64,000 nucleotides of DNA. Origin: Ceratorhiza oryzae-sativae. Taxonomy: Eukaryota > Basidiomycota > Agaricomycetes > Cantharellales > Ceratobasidiaceae. The stretch covers positions 806,001-870,000 of the forward strand of contig JARWMV010000247.1 of assembly GCA_030998015.1 (NCBI GenBank), written 5' to 3'. Position 1 is the stretch's first letter. Every line of letters begins with the position of its first letter. Of this stretch, positions 10,468 through 22,982 are shown one piece after another. The notes below the pieces were generated by a model, which saw nothing but the letters and a program-made list of their open reading frames with translations, did not search any database and had not been told where the DNA came from. Both the position numbers and the translations under genes were made by a program.

Positions 10468-11982
10468 TTAGCAATGCCAGGTGTCCTATACAACATGTCA
10501 TAAGGCCTGGTGAGCTGTAATATAAATAGAACAAACTTACGTCGCGAGCGCCGGGCGCAGCAACAGACTGGTAGGCCGGCTTATCACCAAGACACTCGGC
10601 GAGCGTGACGAGCCTAGTGAGAGCCCATCAGTTGAGGCAGGTGATAAACGAATTGAAAATAGCTTACTTGTACCCGGCCGCTTGGAGCTTTTGGATCGCA
10701 TAGGGGATCTAAATGACGTCGAGGTTGGTTCCGGCTTCTCCCTGAAGAAATCAGATGCACTTACGACTTCATGGGCTGTTCGCTCGTAGACCTCGTGGTT
10801 GAGGGTTAGAATGGTAGACGGCCGCTTGGCAATCGCGTCATCGTAGAGCTTCTTCGATTCGGCAGGAGTTGCACCTGAGAAATCGATCAATTCAGTGGCT
10901 GAAGCGACCCACCAAAGTGAGACATACCGAGCGAATCCCTGTTATCAAAGTCCCACATGGCACTGAAAACTTGGAGTTCAACAAAATGCAAGGCACCGCG
11001 GATCATCAAACTCACATGCTTTGACCACGAGCGCCAGCTACGTTCTAATGGAGCTGAATTAGTCAATGAAGTTTAATCGTTTGCTCAGTCTATTCATTTA
11101 CCCTGACGTTATCTGACATATAATTCATCAGTACTTCAAGCCAGAAGCTCCACACGTAATGCTCACCGTTGTATTCGCCGTACGGGGGGCGCATGAAAGC
11201 AGGAACCACACCCGCAATCTTCCGCATGGCCTCTGAAACCGCGAGTTAGTGGCTGTCGACTATCGGAAATGGTTCATTTTACCCTCCACGCGCCACATTT
11301 CGTCGTGGACTTGATCCCAGGTGAGCTGAAAGCTTTGGTGAGCAAGTTGAATCGAAAATGTCAAAAAATAGAGCTGACCGACGACAAGTGCGCGTGAGAC
11401 CAGGTATGGGACGCAATCTAGCTCGGATGTGAGTACAAAATGTGCAGTACCAGTGCGACGGCAAACCTGGTGGCCTTTGTCATAGAGGTATTTCACGCGC
11501 CTGAAGCGGCTTCAGCCGATAAGCGCAGAAGACACAAACGTGTACTCACTTGGCATTGTCAGGATCATAGATACACCCATCTGGAACGAAGTCAGCCACT
11601 TGGAAAAATTAACTGTCTCGAGTAAACTCTCACAGTTCTTTCCGTTCAGGAAGAACGTGCTATGATATCTGTCAGTGATAGTACATGATACCTGCAAGAA
11701 CAACCCACCCCTTGCCTCCGGCGGCGATCAAAGCCTTGGAGATATCGTACGTGTAATAATATGGGCCATCGTCGAAGCTAGATTTCAGCTTAATTGGGGC
11801 AACTGGCGTCGGTTTTATTGAAAAAACACGCACGTGAGAGCGACAGTGTTGGGCTTGGTGCATTGGGTGTAGACTTGAGCTGCGTTTTGTGTCAACAGCG
11901 AGGTGTTGGTGGGCAAGGCTAGCGCGCCGAGCAGAGAACCGGCGAAGGTGGCAACAAGCGAGAGCTTGGCGATGAAATGCAT
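10468..11982 (-). CDS. Chitin deacetylase (polysaccharide deacetylase, CE4), secreted
   Basis: Removes N-acetyl groups from chitin, giving chitosan, outside the cell or in the wall. I can splice 15 exons into a 257-residue protein with consistent phases: 11834-11982, 11709-11777, 11634-11659, 11550-11580, 11467-11500, 11379-11417, 11283-11325, 11167-11232, 11102-11112, 11016-11044, 10928-10962, 10765-10874, 10668-10708, 10541-10613, 10468-10485. It starts MHFIAKLSLVATFAGSLLGA, a clear signal peptide. NodB motifs are complete: TFDDGP (catalytic and metal Asp), SHTWSH (zinc His pair), RPPYGEYN, WDFDNRD and ILTLNHEV. The end is DTWHC then TAA. It is shorter than many fungal chitin deacetylases because it lacks a Ser/Thr tail, GPI signal or CBM. 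The 11-nt exon (11102-11112) and the 18-nt last exon are unusually small. Intact. Confidence 0.92.
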
Positions 11983-13620
11983 GTTGAAGGGAGACTATAA
12001 AGAGTGACTGTGGCGTTGGGCCAAAAGAGTGTGGATAGAGGTCAGGGAGACGAATCAGACACGGAGGATTTCTAGGAATCCGCCTGGCATTAAATACGAC
12101 CCAAGGCTGAACACACCGACCACGGGACGCGAATGAGCTGTCTGAAACAGGAATAACAGTTTGACATCTTGGCATTGGTCATGTTTAGCGTCAAGGCAGG
12201 TGTTGCAGTCTGACAGCACGAGGAATATTTAGTCGCTGGGGAGCTAAGCCCGCCGGCCTTGGAGACTCGCACACAGCCGGTACCAACTGGGCGCGCAATG
12301 CTGTAGACTCGTCTTTGGCTTTATTCAGTAGCTTGCAGCGTACTCCCGTGTTTGGATCGATTTTCTCCCTGATTTGGCGGCCAAGAAAACTACAGGCACA
12401 CGATCAGGTCTTCCGGATGGACCTGCCTCGGCATCATTGCTTCTAACGCACCTGTTCACCTGATTGGTCCCAGCCTGGTAACCTAGTGCCTGGCGCCACT
12501 TGACTAACTTGAGGCTAAATCGATTCTAAACTTGAGACGGGCATTGGGACGATACGATCGTCCATGTTCTCGGGTTGAACATAGTACTCTATGTGCGGGC
12601 AGGCCGGTACTTGACTCGGGTTGCTACATGCGTTATTTATGTAGCTAGCTATGTTCCACGGAAACAACCCGTTGTCAGCGAAGACGCTAAGCTAAGCGGG
12701 ACGTCCAGCCGCGCAAAATTTGACACCACCCGTGATCTAACAGCCCCGTCTCCGGATACCTGGCGAGGAAGTCTAGCAATGGTACGCATAACGTACACCT
12801 TTGGTATCCCATTGGTATAATAATAAACCCCATCAAATTCAATTCTGAGCATTCATCTTATCCGAACGGCTCACATTTCGACCCGAGTACCTGCCTCAAA
12901 TATTGAATAACGTACCGTCAGAGGTGAACTCCAGATGCGCTAAAACTATAAATGTAGGTTCTTGTGATACGGATAACTGAAAATTGTGGCTGCTATCATG
13001 CATAAATGTATTCTAGCGTCAGCCCGTTGGTGCGATGGGTGCATTGGATCGATCCATATATCTCAAGACATGGGAAGACTGGGCCATGTTGCGCTACCGA
13101 CGCTGAGTTTTGGTCACAACATTCTTCCATCTATCCCGGAAGGTGATTTGAACCTATCAAACTGGCACAAACCGAGAACACAGGCAACACTAATGTGTAC
13201 GAGGTCAGAAATCGGATGACCCCAAGGTTTCTGCTTCAAAGAGATGGGGTATATGCGCCGTATTCTTTGCCGAAGGAAAAAGGTCTTTTATGCTTCGTAC
13301 TAGGGTTTAAACTGAGTAGAAATACACAAGATTCAACCCATATCGGTCTTTTCGGCATGTGAGCCCAAGAGGGAACATCACTTGATACAATACGTCACTC
13401 GTTTTTGCGAAGGCCGAATAGCCGAAGTATACGCCCGACGATACCAGTTCTAGTCCTACGTTTCCCCACTGGAAGAATCTCCTTCCCAGCTCCGTGTACT
13501 GATGGAACTATTGTTGGACTTGAGGCGACCGAAGCAGCGTATTCGGATGAATTGGTCATTGCAAGTGAGTTAGGAGCTAGCTCAGGGGCAATCGCAAGCA
13601 CTACACGGGGGTCATTTATG
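11983..13620. other. Intergenic, promoter side of the chitin deacetylase
   Basis: About 1.6 kb. It should hold the deacetylase promoter (TATA-like TATAAAG on the minus strand near 12000) and the 3' flank of the PL26 gene. Short open frames on both strands show no motif or splice logic. No repeat or RNA gene noticed. Confidence 0.55.
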
Positions 13621-16600
13621 TCATGTTGAAACGACTCGAGAAGAAAACGCACCAGCATACTGAGCTAGCGAGAATGACGCAGCATCATTGGTGTTGAGAC
13701 CGGTTATCTGAACGAGCCGCCGAATTTCCGTCATGGCCGTGAATCAGAATCACAAACAGAAGCCCATGCTAACCTGGCTAATTGGCTCAATCACGTTCAC
13801 CCCTCCAACCTGGACTGGGTCACCAAAAGTAGTCGCAGATGTAATCCGATTCCATGCCAATTGCTTTAGATTGGTATCGTTGAGACGCTGTCCGGCATAG
13901 GCTTGCAGTTTTGCGTAAAGCTGAATCAGGCGGTTCAGCTTGAAGGCTGTTGGGTGGGTTCAAGGCTGCACCTACTTGTTCGAAGCCTCCTGAGTTGAAC
14001 GTTTGACCATATTTGGCGGTTTTTCTAACGGAACGTTAAAGGAAAGGTGAGGGGGCATATTTATACATACTCAGCGGCAGTTGCATCTGGAGCAAAGTCA
14101 TGAGCACTAGAAAAAAAAGAAAAGGGAAGCGAACGGTTAGACACTCACTGTAGTACCGGCAGAAATCTAACCAAGCGCTATCAAAACTGGGCACGCTGAT
14201 GGTGTCAACGAGCTCCATTAAAAATTCGCCTCCGCCAAATAACATCGTAAGGTGGTAGCTTAAAATCTAGTGAGCTTGGGTTTCAGAATCTCGAGATATG
14301 GGTGCTTACGAGGCTTGAAACTGGCCACCTTCATCAGTCAGATGTGCGGTATCAGGATCAAATCCAACGGCTGTATGGGGGTTTCTTTTAGTACGCCTAA
14401 CGTACTCAACAAAATTTGTTGTGTACTTTCCTGCTGTGTATCCCGTAAACTAAGCGGCATGGGGCTGAGTAATGCGTTCAAGAATTTCTCAAGGTACCTA
14501 CCAGTCCATATTTCATCGCTCCAATATCAGTCTGGATCGTGTTCCTTAATACGGTGTTCCCAATATATTTGAGGTCCTTACCATCCCAGTCACTATGCGG
14601 TCTCGCCATTTTGTATCATTTGTTCGCTATACGTGATGTCAAACGAATGAAATGGAGTGCCTGAGCTTAATAACTTGCCTCCCACTCGGTGAACCAGTTA
14701 CTGCAGTGGATCTCAAATTAAGCCGTTTGGGCGGATTTCTACGGCAGTTAACTCACCCAGCTAGAGCAGTCCAGTCGGGGCCAATTCGAACTCGGGTCGG
14801 TGCCTTTGGCTTAGGGAGGACTATAAAACTTAGGGGGTCAGTAGTTGTATGTCAATATACGGTTGATTTACTCTTGCGAAGCGGCTCCCATTGTATAAGC
14901 GTCTGATCTGCTTGCAGAGAATATCGCATGAGGTCTCCCATCTGCTCGTCCGCTTTAGATCACGTCTGCGTCGGTTGTCGGTATCGTAGTTTTTACAAAC
15001 GCCTCACCAGTCAAATAGTAAAAGCTGTCGAAATGTCATTGTTTATCATAATCTATGGATGTCATGGGCATACACTTACGGTCTCTTCAGAGTAGAAGAA
15101 CTAACTCGGGCTTCTTTCGCACCATCTCCCCAATGGCTGACATTATGTCGACTGCCAAGGCCTAGCGATCCAATAGGCTAATTCAGCAAAATATCTCCCA
15201 AGATGTTATTCCAACACACCAGCAAATGGCCCCTAAAGTCCTCTCCAGCGTAAAACTCTGTAGTCTGTTCTTAGTAAATGTACTTACAATATGGTGGAAG
15301 TCAACCTGGAAGGTATGTTGGTAAGTTCAGCTCAGAAATGCGACAGAATCAGCCAATACCTCGGACAGATGCCTGGTCATAGCGTAGGCAATTCGGAATA
15401 TGTCGGCTCGGCCGGTTCGTAAAAACGACATCCAAAGCCAGAGATCGGTACCTGTGTTTGGGGTTAATAAGGGGTGGTGGAAGCAAGAATGTTGGACCAT
15501 ATGCGCTCACCAAGCTCTGCATTATCCCACGCCTTGGAAGGGGATCTCAGATGGTCTGTAAACCAAATTCGACATTATACTCACGTAACCTCCGACATCG
15601 TATCTGATTTTTAAAGTGTAAGTCAAATTGTATTTGGCCAAAAGGGTCAAGCTGCAAATACCTCCAAGTATGTCGCGTATCGTCATACTATGCATTCAAA
15701 CGTCACTTCTCTAAACCATTATCGACCCACAATACTCACAGTGTGCATAACGTCCCCATAATTCCAGAATCCTAAGGCCACCTCAATATCATTATAGAAA
15801 AACGTTGAATAGAGAGGGTAGCACGTACCATAAAACTGTCTCTGCTGGATTTCAGTAACATAAAAATCCAGAAGCTGCTTTTTCTGCGCTTCAATCTTGG
15901 CAGCACCAGATCTCGTTGTATCTGGCACATTCCTACAAGAATACTCGAGTTAGCTCATTTCCCTCAATTCGATTCAATATACGGACCAGCGTCCACCAAA
16001 CAATGCATGGCTTTGATAAAACGTTGGGCTGGCAACGAGTTGGGGCGAGTTGGCGACTGCCGCCGCGAAATCAGCAATAGCCTGACGGGCAGGTGTGGCT
16101 GACACGGCTTGGAGCGTAAGCTCATACGAGCGAGCCACTCCAGCTGGGTTGGATGTCACGAGCTCGACGTCCTCGTAAGCGAGGTCCAGGCCATGTGCGA
16201 CAGTGTCGTAGTGGCGGAGGTCCATCGCTGGAGCCTGGTAAACAGATATTCTAAGAGTCTAGTATTGGAATGGAAGACAGTATGTACCTCGGGGGAGTAC
16301 GCCCACACTGACACGGTGGCCGTACTTCCGGCTGCGCCTCGAATATCTAGTTGGCGCGGGTGCTGCTCCCAAAAGTTTCTTAGGCCAAACATGACTCCTC
16401 CACCCTTCGCACCTCCAATGTATCCAGTGCCGTTCGCGCGTACACCGTGCCCAGCGTGCTTGATCCAGCTGCTCTTGTCGCTGGTCCTAGGTTTGAACTG
16501 TTAACTTGGTGTATATGCAAATGTAGTGAAGTTTACCAACCTCTTCCAAATATCGAAATGGTCGGGACTGAGCTGGAGAAGCGTATAATCATTCCAGGAA

Positions 16601-17899
16601 GCCAAGCTATCAAGATACGGCAGGACTGATGTTGGCCAAGCACCGGAGTTCTATGTATAGTTGACTGAGTTTGTGAAATCGCGATTAGTACCAAAGAGAA
16701 AATACCTGAGCAGGCAGGGCGGTTCCATTAAACTGAGGTCCAAGTAGCGCAGCTGTCGCATCACGACGCAGTCCCGACAAAACCCTCACGGCTTCACCCC
16801 AAATACCTCCAGAAGCCGAGGTGAATCGAATATGTCGATCATATAACTCGTCAGACAAGGGTACGCTGAATTGGATACCCTACGTCGAGTGTTAGAACAC
16901 ACCCAGACATCAAATAGATATTTATACTAACCCCTTGATAAAGTCCTTGGCTTGGTCCCCATCAAACAAGAACAGGTGCTGAATTTTAATAGTCGAGGAC
17001 CCGGCACCAAAATAAAGCCGGATTGTGAAAGGGAGCCAGGAACCGTGGCCATCGCCCTTGTACGTCCCAGTCACCTAGGTATTCTCATTTAGCGGAATGT
17101 CTGAAACGCGGAGAATTCATTCACTTTAATTGTTGCCCGAACCGGCCCATCTTGTTCGATTGTTGCAGCCGTGATATTGGCAACCGTAGTGTGGATATTT
17201 GGGGGATCACTGGTTTCTGGAGCGTCTGGTTGTCCTATTGGAATCGGTCATTAGAAGTGTTCAAGAACGAATAGCCCTAGCTAGTACCTTGAACCTTGAC
17301 AATAAGCTGACCGCCCAATAGCTTCTTAGAGCCTCCAACGGAAAGCGATGAAATCAGGGTCGTCCCCGAGGACTCGATCTGAGCTATGGAGATGAAGAGA
17401 TTAGGAAGACCACTTTATTGTACTCGAACTTTACTGCACCTTCAAAGTTCCCGGTTTTGACTGTAATTGTGGTTCCGCTTTGCTGGACGGTAATAGGGGA
17501 AGAGGGTTCTGTAGGTGAGCCTGGTCCCAGGTGCAAGGAATCCACCAGAGCTGTGTCTGGGGCGATAGCATGGCCCGTCCACTTTAACGAACCATCGGGC
17601 CAGCTAAAGAAATATGAGACGAGATGAAAGTTGCGAAATGTTTTTAATACATACTAGGCCAGAGGCCAGCTCTGAACAGGAATGCTCTTCCCATCGCCGG
17701 TTGTAAGAGCCAAAGCCGTTGACTTGTCAATCTCTCCTTTTGCCCAAGGAACGCCCCAAGCGCTGCTGGTCGCCGTTGTAGCAGGTGCTTTGCCGTCGAG
17801 CCAGTGCAGATCAACGCCGTCTGTTGCGCGAGGCTTGTTCACCATGATTGTAGGCGGTTGGGGTGCCAAGCCAAAGAAAGGGCGACATGGCATCATCAT
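13621..17899 (-). CDS. PL26-type exo-rhamnogalacturonan lyase (PcRGLX/YetA-like)
   Basis: A large multi-exon gene resembling the PcRGLX/YetA family of rhamnogalacturonan lyases, which cleave the pectin backbone by beta-elimination. Landmarks in order on the minus strand: GVPWAKGEI (about 17750) and PVQSWPLA (about 17660) of the N-terminal beta domain; HPRQLDIRGAAG (about 16350); MDLRHYDTVAHGLDLAY (16225); GFWNYGDVMHT (about 15765); RYDVGGY (about 15600); AWDNAELG (about 15520); a TRHLSE helix (about 15370); HNVSHWGDGAKEAR (about 15140); and LFGGGEFLMELVD (14242). The last readable exon ends at a TGA (13621-13623). There are many 50-65 bp introns, and I did not fix every boundary. The start is the weakest point: an ATG at 17899 gives no obvious signal peptide, so a further 5' exon near 18000 is possible. 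Neighbouring wall-active genes fit a pectin role. Confidence 0.8.
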
Positions 17900-18248
17900 A
17901 AATGTAGGTTTTCATCGGGATTCCGCTGGCCGGACCGCGTCGCATATGTCGTCGAAGTACGGGATAGCGAACCTTTGCAGTAAGTAGCAGCGGGCTTCTG
18001 ACCCAATGGCGCAATAAGGTCCACATTTTTAAAGCACGCCAGAACGGCCGACTATGGTCAATCATCCGGAAGGATTGCCTTCTATGGATATTCCATGTAA
18101 GCCTATCATCGAGAAGCCGGCCCGCCGCGGCTGAGACTCCGAGACTCGGCATATTACCGAACGCTAGCTGAGCGCATTGGTACGGGTTCGGCGGTCTACA
18201 AGATTCGGCGCACTTGGCAACTCGGCCGTCGTCGTCCTCACCTCCAAG

Positions 18249-19464
18249 ATGGCTCGATTCACAAGCGCCGGCATCGGTTTGGTCATGATCACCGGATGCT
18301 TATCCCTTGTCCTAAGCCTTCCAACCTCCGATAAATTCAACTGTATTTTGTCTGTGCCTCAAGGTGATAATAAAAATCTAGAATATAATCTATGCCCGCT
18401 CCTCGAGCGTAAACAGTACCGGGTTTCGAGAGAGGTTGAGACACCTCCCTCGCGAACGAAGGTTGGCTCGGGCTTCCATACTGCGCTATAACCCACTCTC
18501 ATTGCAGCTCCTTGAATAGATAAACTACGACATAAATTTACGCGAAAACCTTGCGTGGGATGGCACTCTTCCTTTTCGTGACCAATGCGAGGTGGGGACT
18601 AAGATATGTATGACCGGTAAGCTAGGCTATCACTCATATCTGGATGAATTCTTACCTTGGACTCAGTCATTAGCGAACGGCCGGATCATAGGCTAGAACC
18701 TCCGAGAACAATTTACGTTGTCCCTGTCGCTGGCGATATTCAAGGCAGAGGGTTGAACATGACCTTCAAGCTGGGATCGCAAGTGGGCCAGACTAGCCAC
18801 GGTACGTCAACACGAATTTGGGAGGATAGCAAATACTTATTGGCCCTACCACAGCACCGTTAGAATTAACCTTCCATGGTGGCTTATATATGGGGATTCC
18901 CCAAGAAGCGATCTTTACGTTCAATTGCGACCCCACAGCAAAAGAGGTTCGTATCGTTACTCAAGCCCAACAAATTAATTCATCTAAATTACACAAATTT
19001 AAGCCTTCCGAGCCAGTACTAACCTCGCATGCTGATCCTCTCGAAGACCAGGGCAAACACAAACTCAGTTGGACTTCCCACTATGCCTGTCCCGTTGGTG
19101 GGTATCCTGAACCTCCAAGTCCGGATAAGCTCCCGCCTTCGCCCCCACCGCCAGTGGATATTCCAGAAAGGGTCGCTTCGAGCCATGTGCTTGTGATGAG
19201 ACTAGTGATGTAAGTCCCATGAATATTACATAGTCTGTGGCAACTGACCTAGCTCGATACGGCAGAGTCCCCGCAGCTGTTGCGGGAATATTTTTTGCTT
19301 TCAAGAGATCGAAACAACGAGACGCCCAACATCCTTCAAACCAGTATCATTCGTTGGCGTTATCACACCTCACTTCCACGCTTTACCACGAAGCAGACCC
19401 ACGTTCGCCTTTGTCGCCTGATTCCCCAGATTCCGCCCGAGCAAGGAGTTATAGTTCGATGTAG
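18249..19464 (+). CDS. Atg27-like / mannose-6-phosphate-receptor-homology membrane protein
   Basis: Type I membrane protein resembling Atg27, which cycles between Golgi, endosome, vacuole and the autophagosome-forming compartment and supports Atg9 movement. Exons 18249-18461, 18520-18616, 18667-18801, 18855-18946, 19004-19209 and 19266-19464 join in phase to 313 residues. It starts with a signal peptide (MARFTSAGIGLVMITG...LVLS). The lumenal part has Cys residues placed as in the family, with YNLCPLL near residue 40, an RDQCEVGTKIC block, FNCDP and LSWTSHYACP. A Pro-rich stretch precedes a single membrane segment (about VLVMRLVIVPAAVAGIFFAF) followed by a basic anchor and a Ser/Pro-rich cytosolic tail ending SYSSM. 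I do not see a clear C-terminal sorting tyrosine motif. Intact; identity is good, the exact function is inferred. Confidence 0.8.
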
Positions 19465-19563
19465 CGGACCTATCTGTATGGTGATAACGGCCGGTGCGAT
19501 TCTTGGAACTCATAGCATATCATTATAAAAGTTCACTGTGGGATTCGACCGTATTTGCCTAAA

Positions 19564-20085
19564 TTAGTTGCCAGAAAGAGAAACCGCTTGCACCGAACTC
19601 GATATCACCATTTCGTAAGGTCGCTGTATTCTGGCCCATTTTAGCCTCATAGCAGGCTCTTCAACATGGGTAATAGCTGTTCGAGTATTAGTTATGGAAG
19701 ATGCAAAGTGCTCGCTCGCTGTAGGGCTGCTTTCCTCATCTGCACTGGGGTGGCTGCATTGCCACACGTTCCCAGTTATGCCCGCCCTGCTCCTGAAGCC
19801 AGTGCGTGAGGATGGAGTTCAATTAAAACCAAAAAATCAAATCTAGAGATTTAGCAAACTTAACTGAGTATACTCGACGGCAAGAAACTCTGTGTCACCC
19901 CGCCAATAGGTGAGAGCGAGGGCATCGGGGATCCAATTGGGATGGACTCCGTGCCGAGGATAGAACTTCGGCTGACAATTTTCTTATGAGCTCAAGCAGC
20001 TCTTCGAATGACCGTTACTCACGTTAACTTCAGGTCGGCGATAGCTCGATGAATAGAATCCGTGGGATTCATCCGTTCGAGCATT
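19564..20085 (-). other. Possible short gene or gene fragment, unrecognised
   Basis: Minus-strand reading gives plausible exons: one ending IHRAIADLKL (about 20085-20025), an intron, then KFYPRHGVHPNWIPDALALTY with WRGDTEFLAVEYTQ (about 19975-19870), another possible intron, and a last stretch ending QAVSLSGN at 19564. Splice sites are weak and the 5' part is missing. I do not recognise the family. It could be a decayed gene; it lies between two intact plus-strand genes. Confidence 0.3.
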
Positions 20086-20782
20086 GGGGTCATCCCTCCC
20101 AACAGCCTATTGCTATAATACTAAATGATCATCTGTTCCTAGAGACCACCAATATACGCCCTCGTTCTCTACCTTCTATTCACTCTGTATATACCTATTT
20201 CACTTCGTTTATGCGGTACAACTACCAGGGCTCACCTGCATTGGGGCTTTCGTGTCTCAGCCAACATATATATATGGAAGTACTAGCACACGTGGCGCGT
20301 AACGGCTAGATACCGAGGCCTTAGTGGCAGCGGGTTTGATTCGACTAAACTACTGCAACCACCCCAGGGCTGCTCTATCAACGAGAAGATGGGTTAATCG
20401 ACCGGGTCAACATTCAACACAGTTAGGATCGTTCTTAAATAAGCGCTTAATCCTCGGCCGGAGAAACAAGCAACATGTAAGCCTCTCTCTACAGGTGCCA
20501 AGCCTGGTCACCTGAGTCAATCCAGGTGCATAGGAACTCACGTTCGTTTCCTTCCAATCATTTTTGTCCAACCCACTGTCGGGTAATATGCGGAGACAAG
20601 GCTGAGTTGTACCGAACTGGGCCATTGCGCCGGTAGTTTTGCCTGAAAAAATACCCAGAGCGATTGTCTGCCGACCGTAATAAGTACTTTGATCGCTCTG
20701 GGGGCTATAAATCCACGCTTGAATTATAGAGGCACGAGCGTCGCTAGGCTTGCTCTCGCGTCTGGTTTCATCTACTTTCAAG

Positions 20783-22656
20783 ATGTTTTCTGCTTACGCG
20801 CGTTTCACCGCGCTCACAGCATTCATCGCTCTGCTACCCCAGACGGTTCTTAGTGTCCCCATTTATGGTCAATGTGGCGGTATCGGCTGGACTGTGAGTA
20901 TATATGCTATGAGTATTTCGAATTCATTTGACAAGTATGCGCTTTTGGAAATCCAGGGGTCGACTACATGCGACTCGGGCACCGTGTGCACCGTTGTTAA
21001 TGACTATTACTCCCAGTGCTTGCCTGGAAGCGGCGGCGGAGGGGGCGGAGGAGGGGGTGGTGGAGGTGGAGGTGGAGGAACTACGAAGACCTTCACTAAC
21101 CCTCTCAAGAATCCCAACGGTTCTGACCCATTCATGGTATGTAATTTTCATCCGAGACTCTAGTACATAACCAATAAATCTTTGATAGGTGTACTCTAAT
21201 GGTTACTACTACCTAATGAGTAAGTTCCGCTTACAGTGGGTGTTGAACTGTATGCTTATTTAACCCTTTTAAAGGTACAACGTGGAGCAATCTCCAGATC
21301 ACCCGTGCTAGCGTGAGTAGAACCCAGTTAAATCGCCTAACTGTTACTAATATTGATATCGGACAGTCGATGGCTGGTCTCAAGACCGCTTCGCCAAAGG
21401 TTGTATGGTCGGACAGTACCCCAAGCCGGGCTTGCAATATGTGTGAGTAGCCTTGGATTCCGGACAAGTTATCAAACATTAAATACTACAACAGGGGCCC
21501 CCGAGATCCACCAAGTCTCTGGAACCTGGTACATGTGAGTAATGCTCCCATCATATTTACCTTGCACCTCCTAACGCTAGATTTTTCAAAGCTACTATAC
21601 GGCCGGAACATGCGGAGATTACGGTACCAATCGCATCCACGCCATCAAGGCGAGCTCAAGCGATATCTGGGCTTCTTCTTGGTCTTACGCAGGTCTGTAT
21701 ATCCAAATGATGAATCGGTCACAACTTACTCAAGCTTTCTAGGCTCCCTCGTCCCGGCGAACCGAAACAAGGGCTCCCTCGACGGTACCGTCTTGAATCA
21801 CTCTACCGGCAACTACTTGGTATACTCCAGTTGGGAAGATGGCGTTGGCCAGTGTCTTTACATTGCGTGGGTCTCACGATATAATTTTTAGTATATTTCT
21901 AATCAGGTCAACAGTAAGATGAACTCGCCTACGTCGGTTGGTAATGCTGTCCTTATTTCGAGGCCTACAAACTCTTGGGAGAAGACTGGCGCGGCTGTTA
22001 ACGAAGGCCCTGGTAAGTGAAAAGCCGAATGAAAAATTTTCACTGGCACTTATATTTGGGGTTATGACAGCTCCATTGTATCACGGTGGTCGCACCTGGA
22101 TTGTTTGTGAGCATGATATGACTCGAACTGTCGTTACAGTTTGCTAGATTATTCGTAGTCTCCGCCTCCCTCTGCTCAACTCGGGTTACTCTCTTGGTAT
22201 CATCGAACTTACCGGCTCCGACCCGCTTCAGGCATCTTCTTGGGTCAAAAATAATTCCGGCCCGGTCTTCAGCGCTGCAAATGGAAACTATGGAGTTCGT
22301 ATTTTCACCATGACCATCAGAATGTTGCTAATCCATATCTCAAATTAATAGGTTGGTCACAATGGATTCTTCACTAGGTACGCTTTCGGATATTGTTTAC
22401 TTGTATGCATGACATTCAATCTGAAACTTCAATTAGCCCATCTGGCCAGGTCTATAACGTCAGTGCCGCTGCCATTGTACCCTATGTATACTAACGCACT
22501 TACTTGCTATAGGTGTACCATGCATCCCCGACGTCTACTGTTACATGCGACGGAAATAGACGGACGATGGTCCAGCCCGTCAACTGGAATGGAGATGGGT
22601 CCCCTAACTTTGGCCAGCCGCGACCTCTCTCCGAGGGCATTCCTGAACCATCATAA
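20783..22656 (+). CDS. Secreted GH43 glycoside hydrolase with N-terminal CBM1 and polyglycine linker
   Basis: Likely acts on arabinan or xylan side chains; the GH43 subfamily is not certain. Order: signal peptide (from 20783, [20 protein letters not shown]), a cellulose-binding CBM1 with four Cys ([14 protein letters not shown] to YYSQC), a run of 16 glycines encoded by mixed GGN codons (about 21031-21078), then the five-blade GH43 catalytic domain: GSDPFM (base Asp), SRACNMWAPEIHQ, NEGP (probable acid Glu), GHNGFFTS and a final [10 protein letters not shown] block ending EGIPEPS. Exons include 20783-20893, 20957-21136, 21189-21219, 21275-21312, 21367-21442, 21495-21534, 21592-21692, 21743-21866, 21915-22012, 22071-22106 and onward from 22159. 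Around 22177-22183 the frame must shift by one base to pass from VFSASLCST to [12 protein letters not shown]: a real lesion or a sequence error. Confidence 0.88.
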
Positions 22657-22982
22657 ATCGACACAATACATTTCTTGTGTATACATGTTAACGATACGTT
22701 GGCTGAAATATACTAGCCCTTCGGCTTTGGTGTTCGATCCGCGGGTAAATGCAAGCGACTCTTGGTTGACAGATTAAACTAATAGGATGGGAAAGGCAGC
22801 CCCAGTTGGTGCTAAGAGAACAGGGCTTGATGCGATTCATTGCAGTATGGAAGCTAGCTATTGGTTGAGATTCGCCATCCTCGCAGCCAAGCCAAGGCTT
22901 TTATTCTATCTTAAAAAAGAGGCACCGTAGATTCTTAATAGTTGAGTCGCTTGCTTCAAATTTGAATTCAGTGACATTCAAT

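Noticed and set aside
13395..13658. Basic-tailed minus-strand frame ending GLRKNE as a separate gene
   Set aside because: It overlaps the last exon of the PL26 gene in another frame, and has no splice or promoter logic of its own.
20407..20781. Minus-strand 124-residue frame opposite the GH43 promoter
   Set aside because: It ends against the GH43 start, has no recognisable motif and covers the expected promoter, so it is most likely chance.
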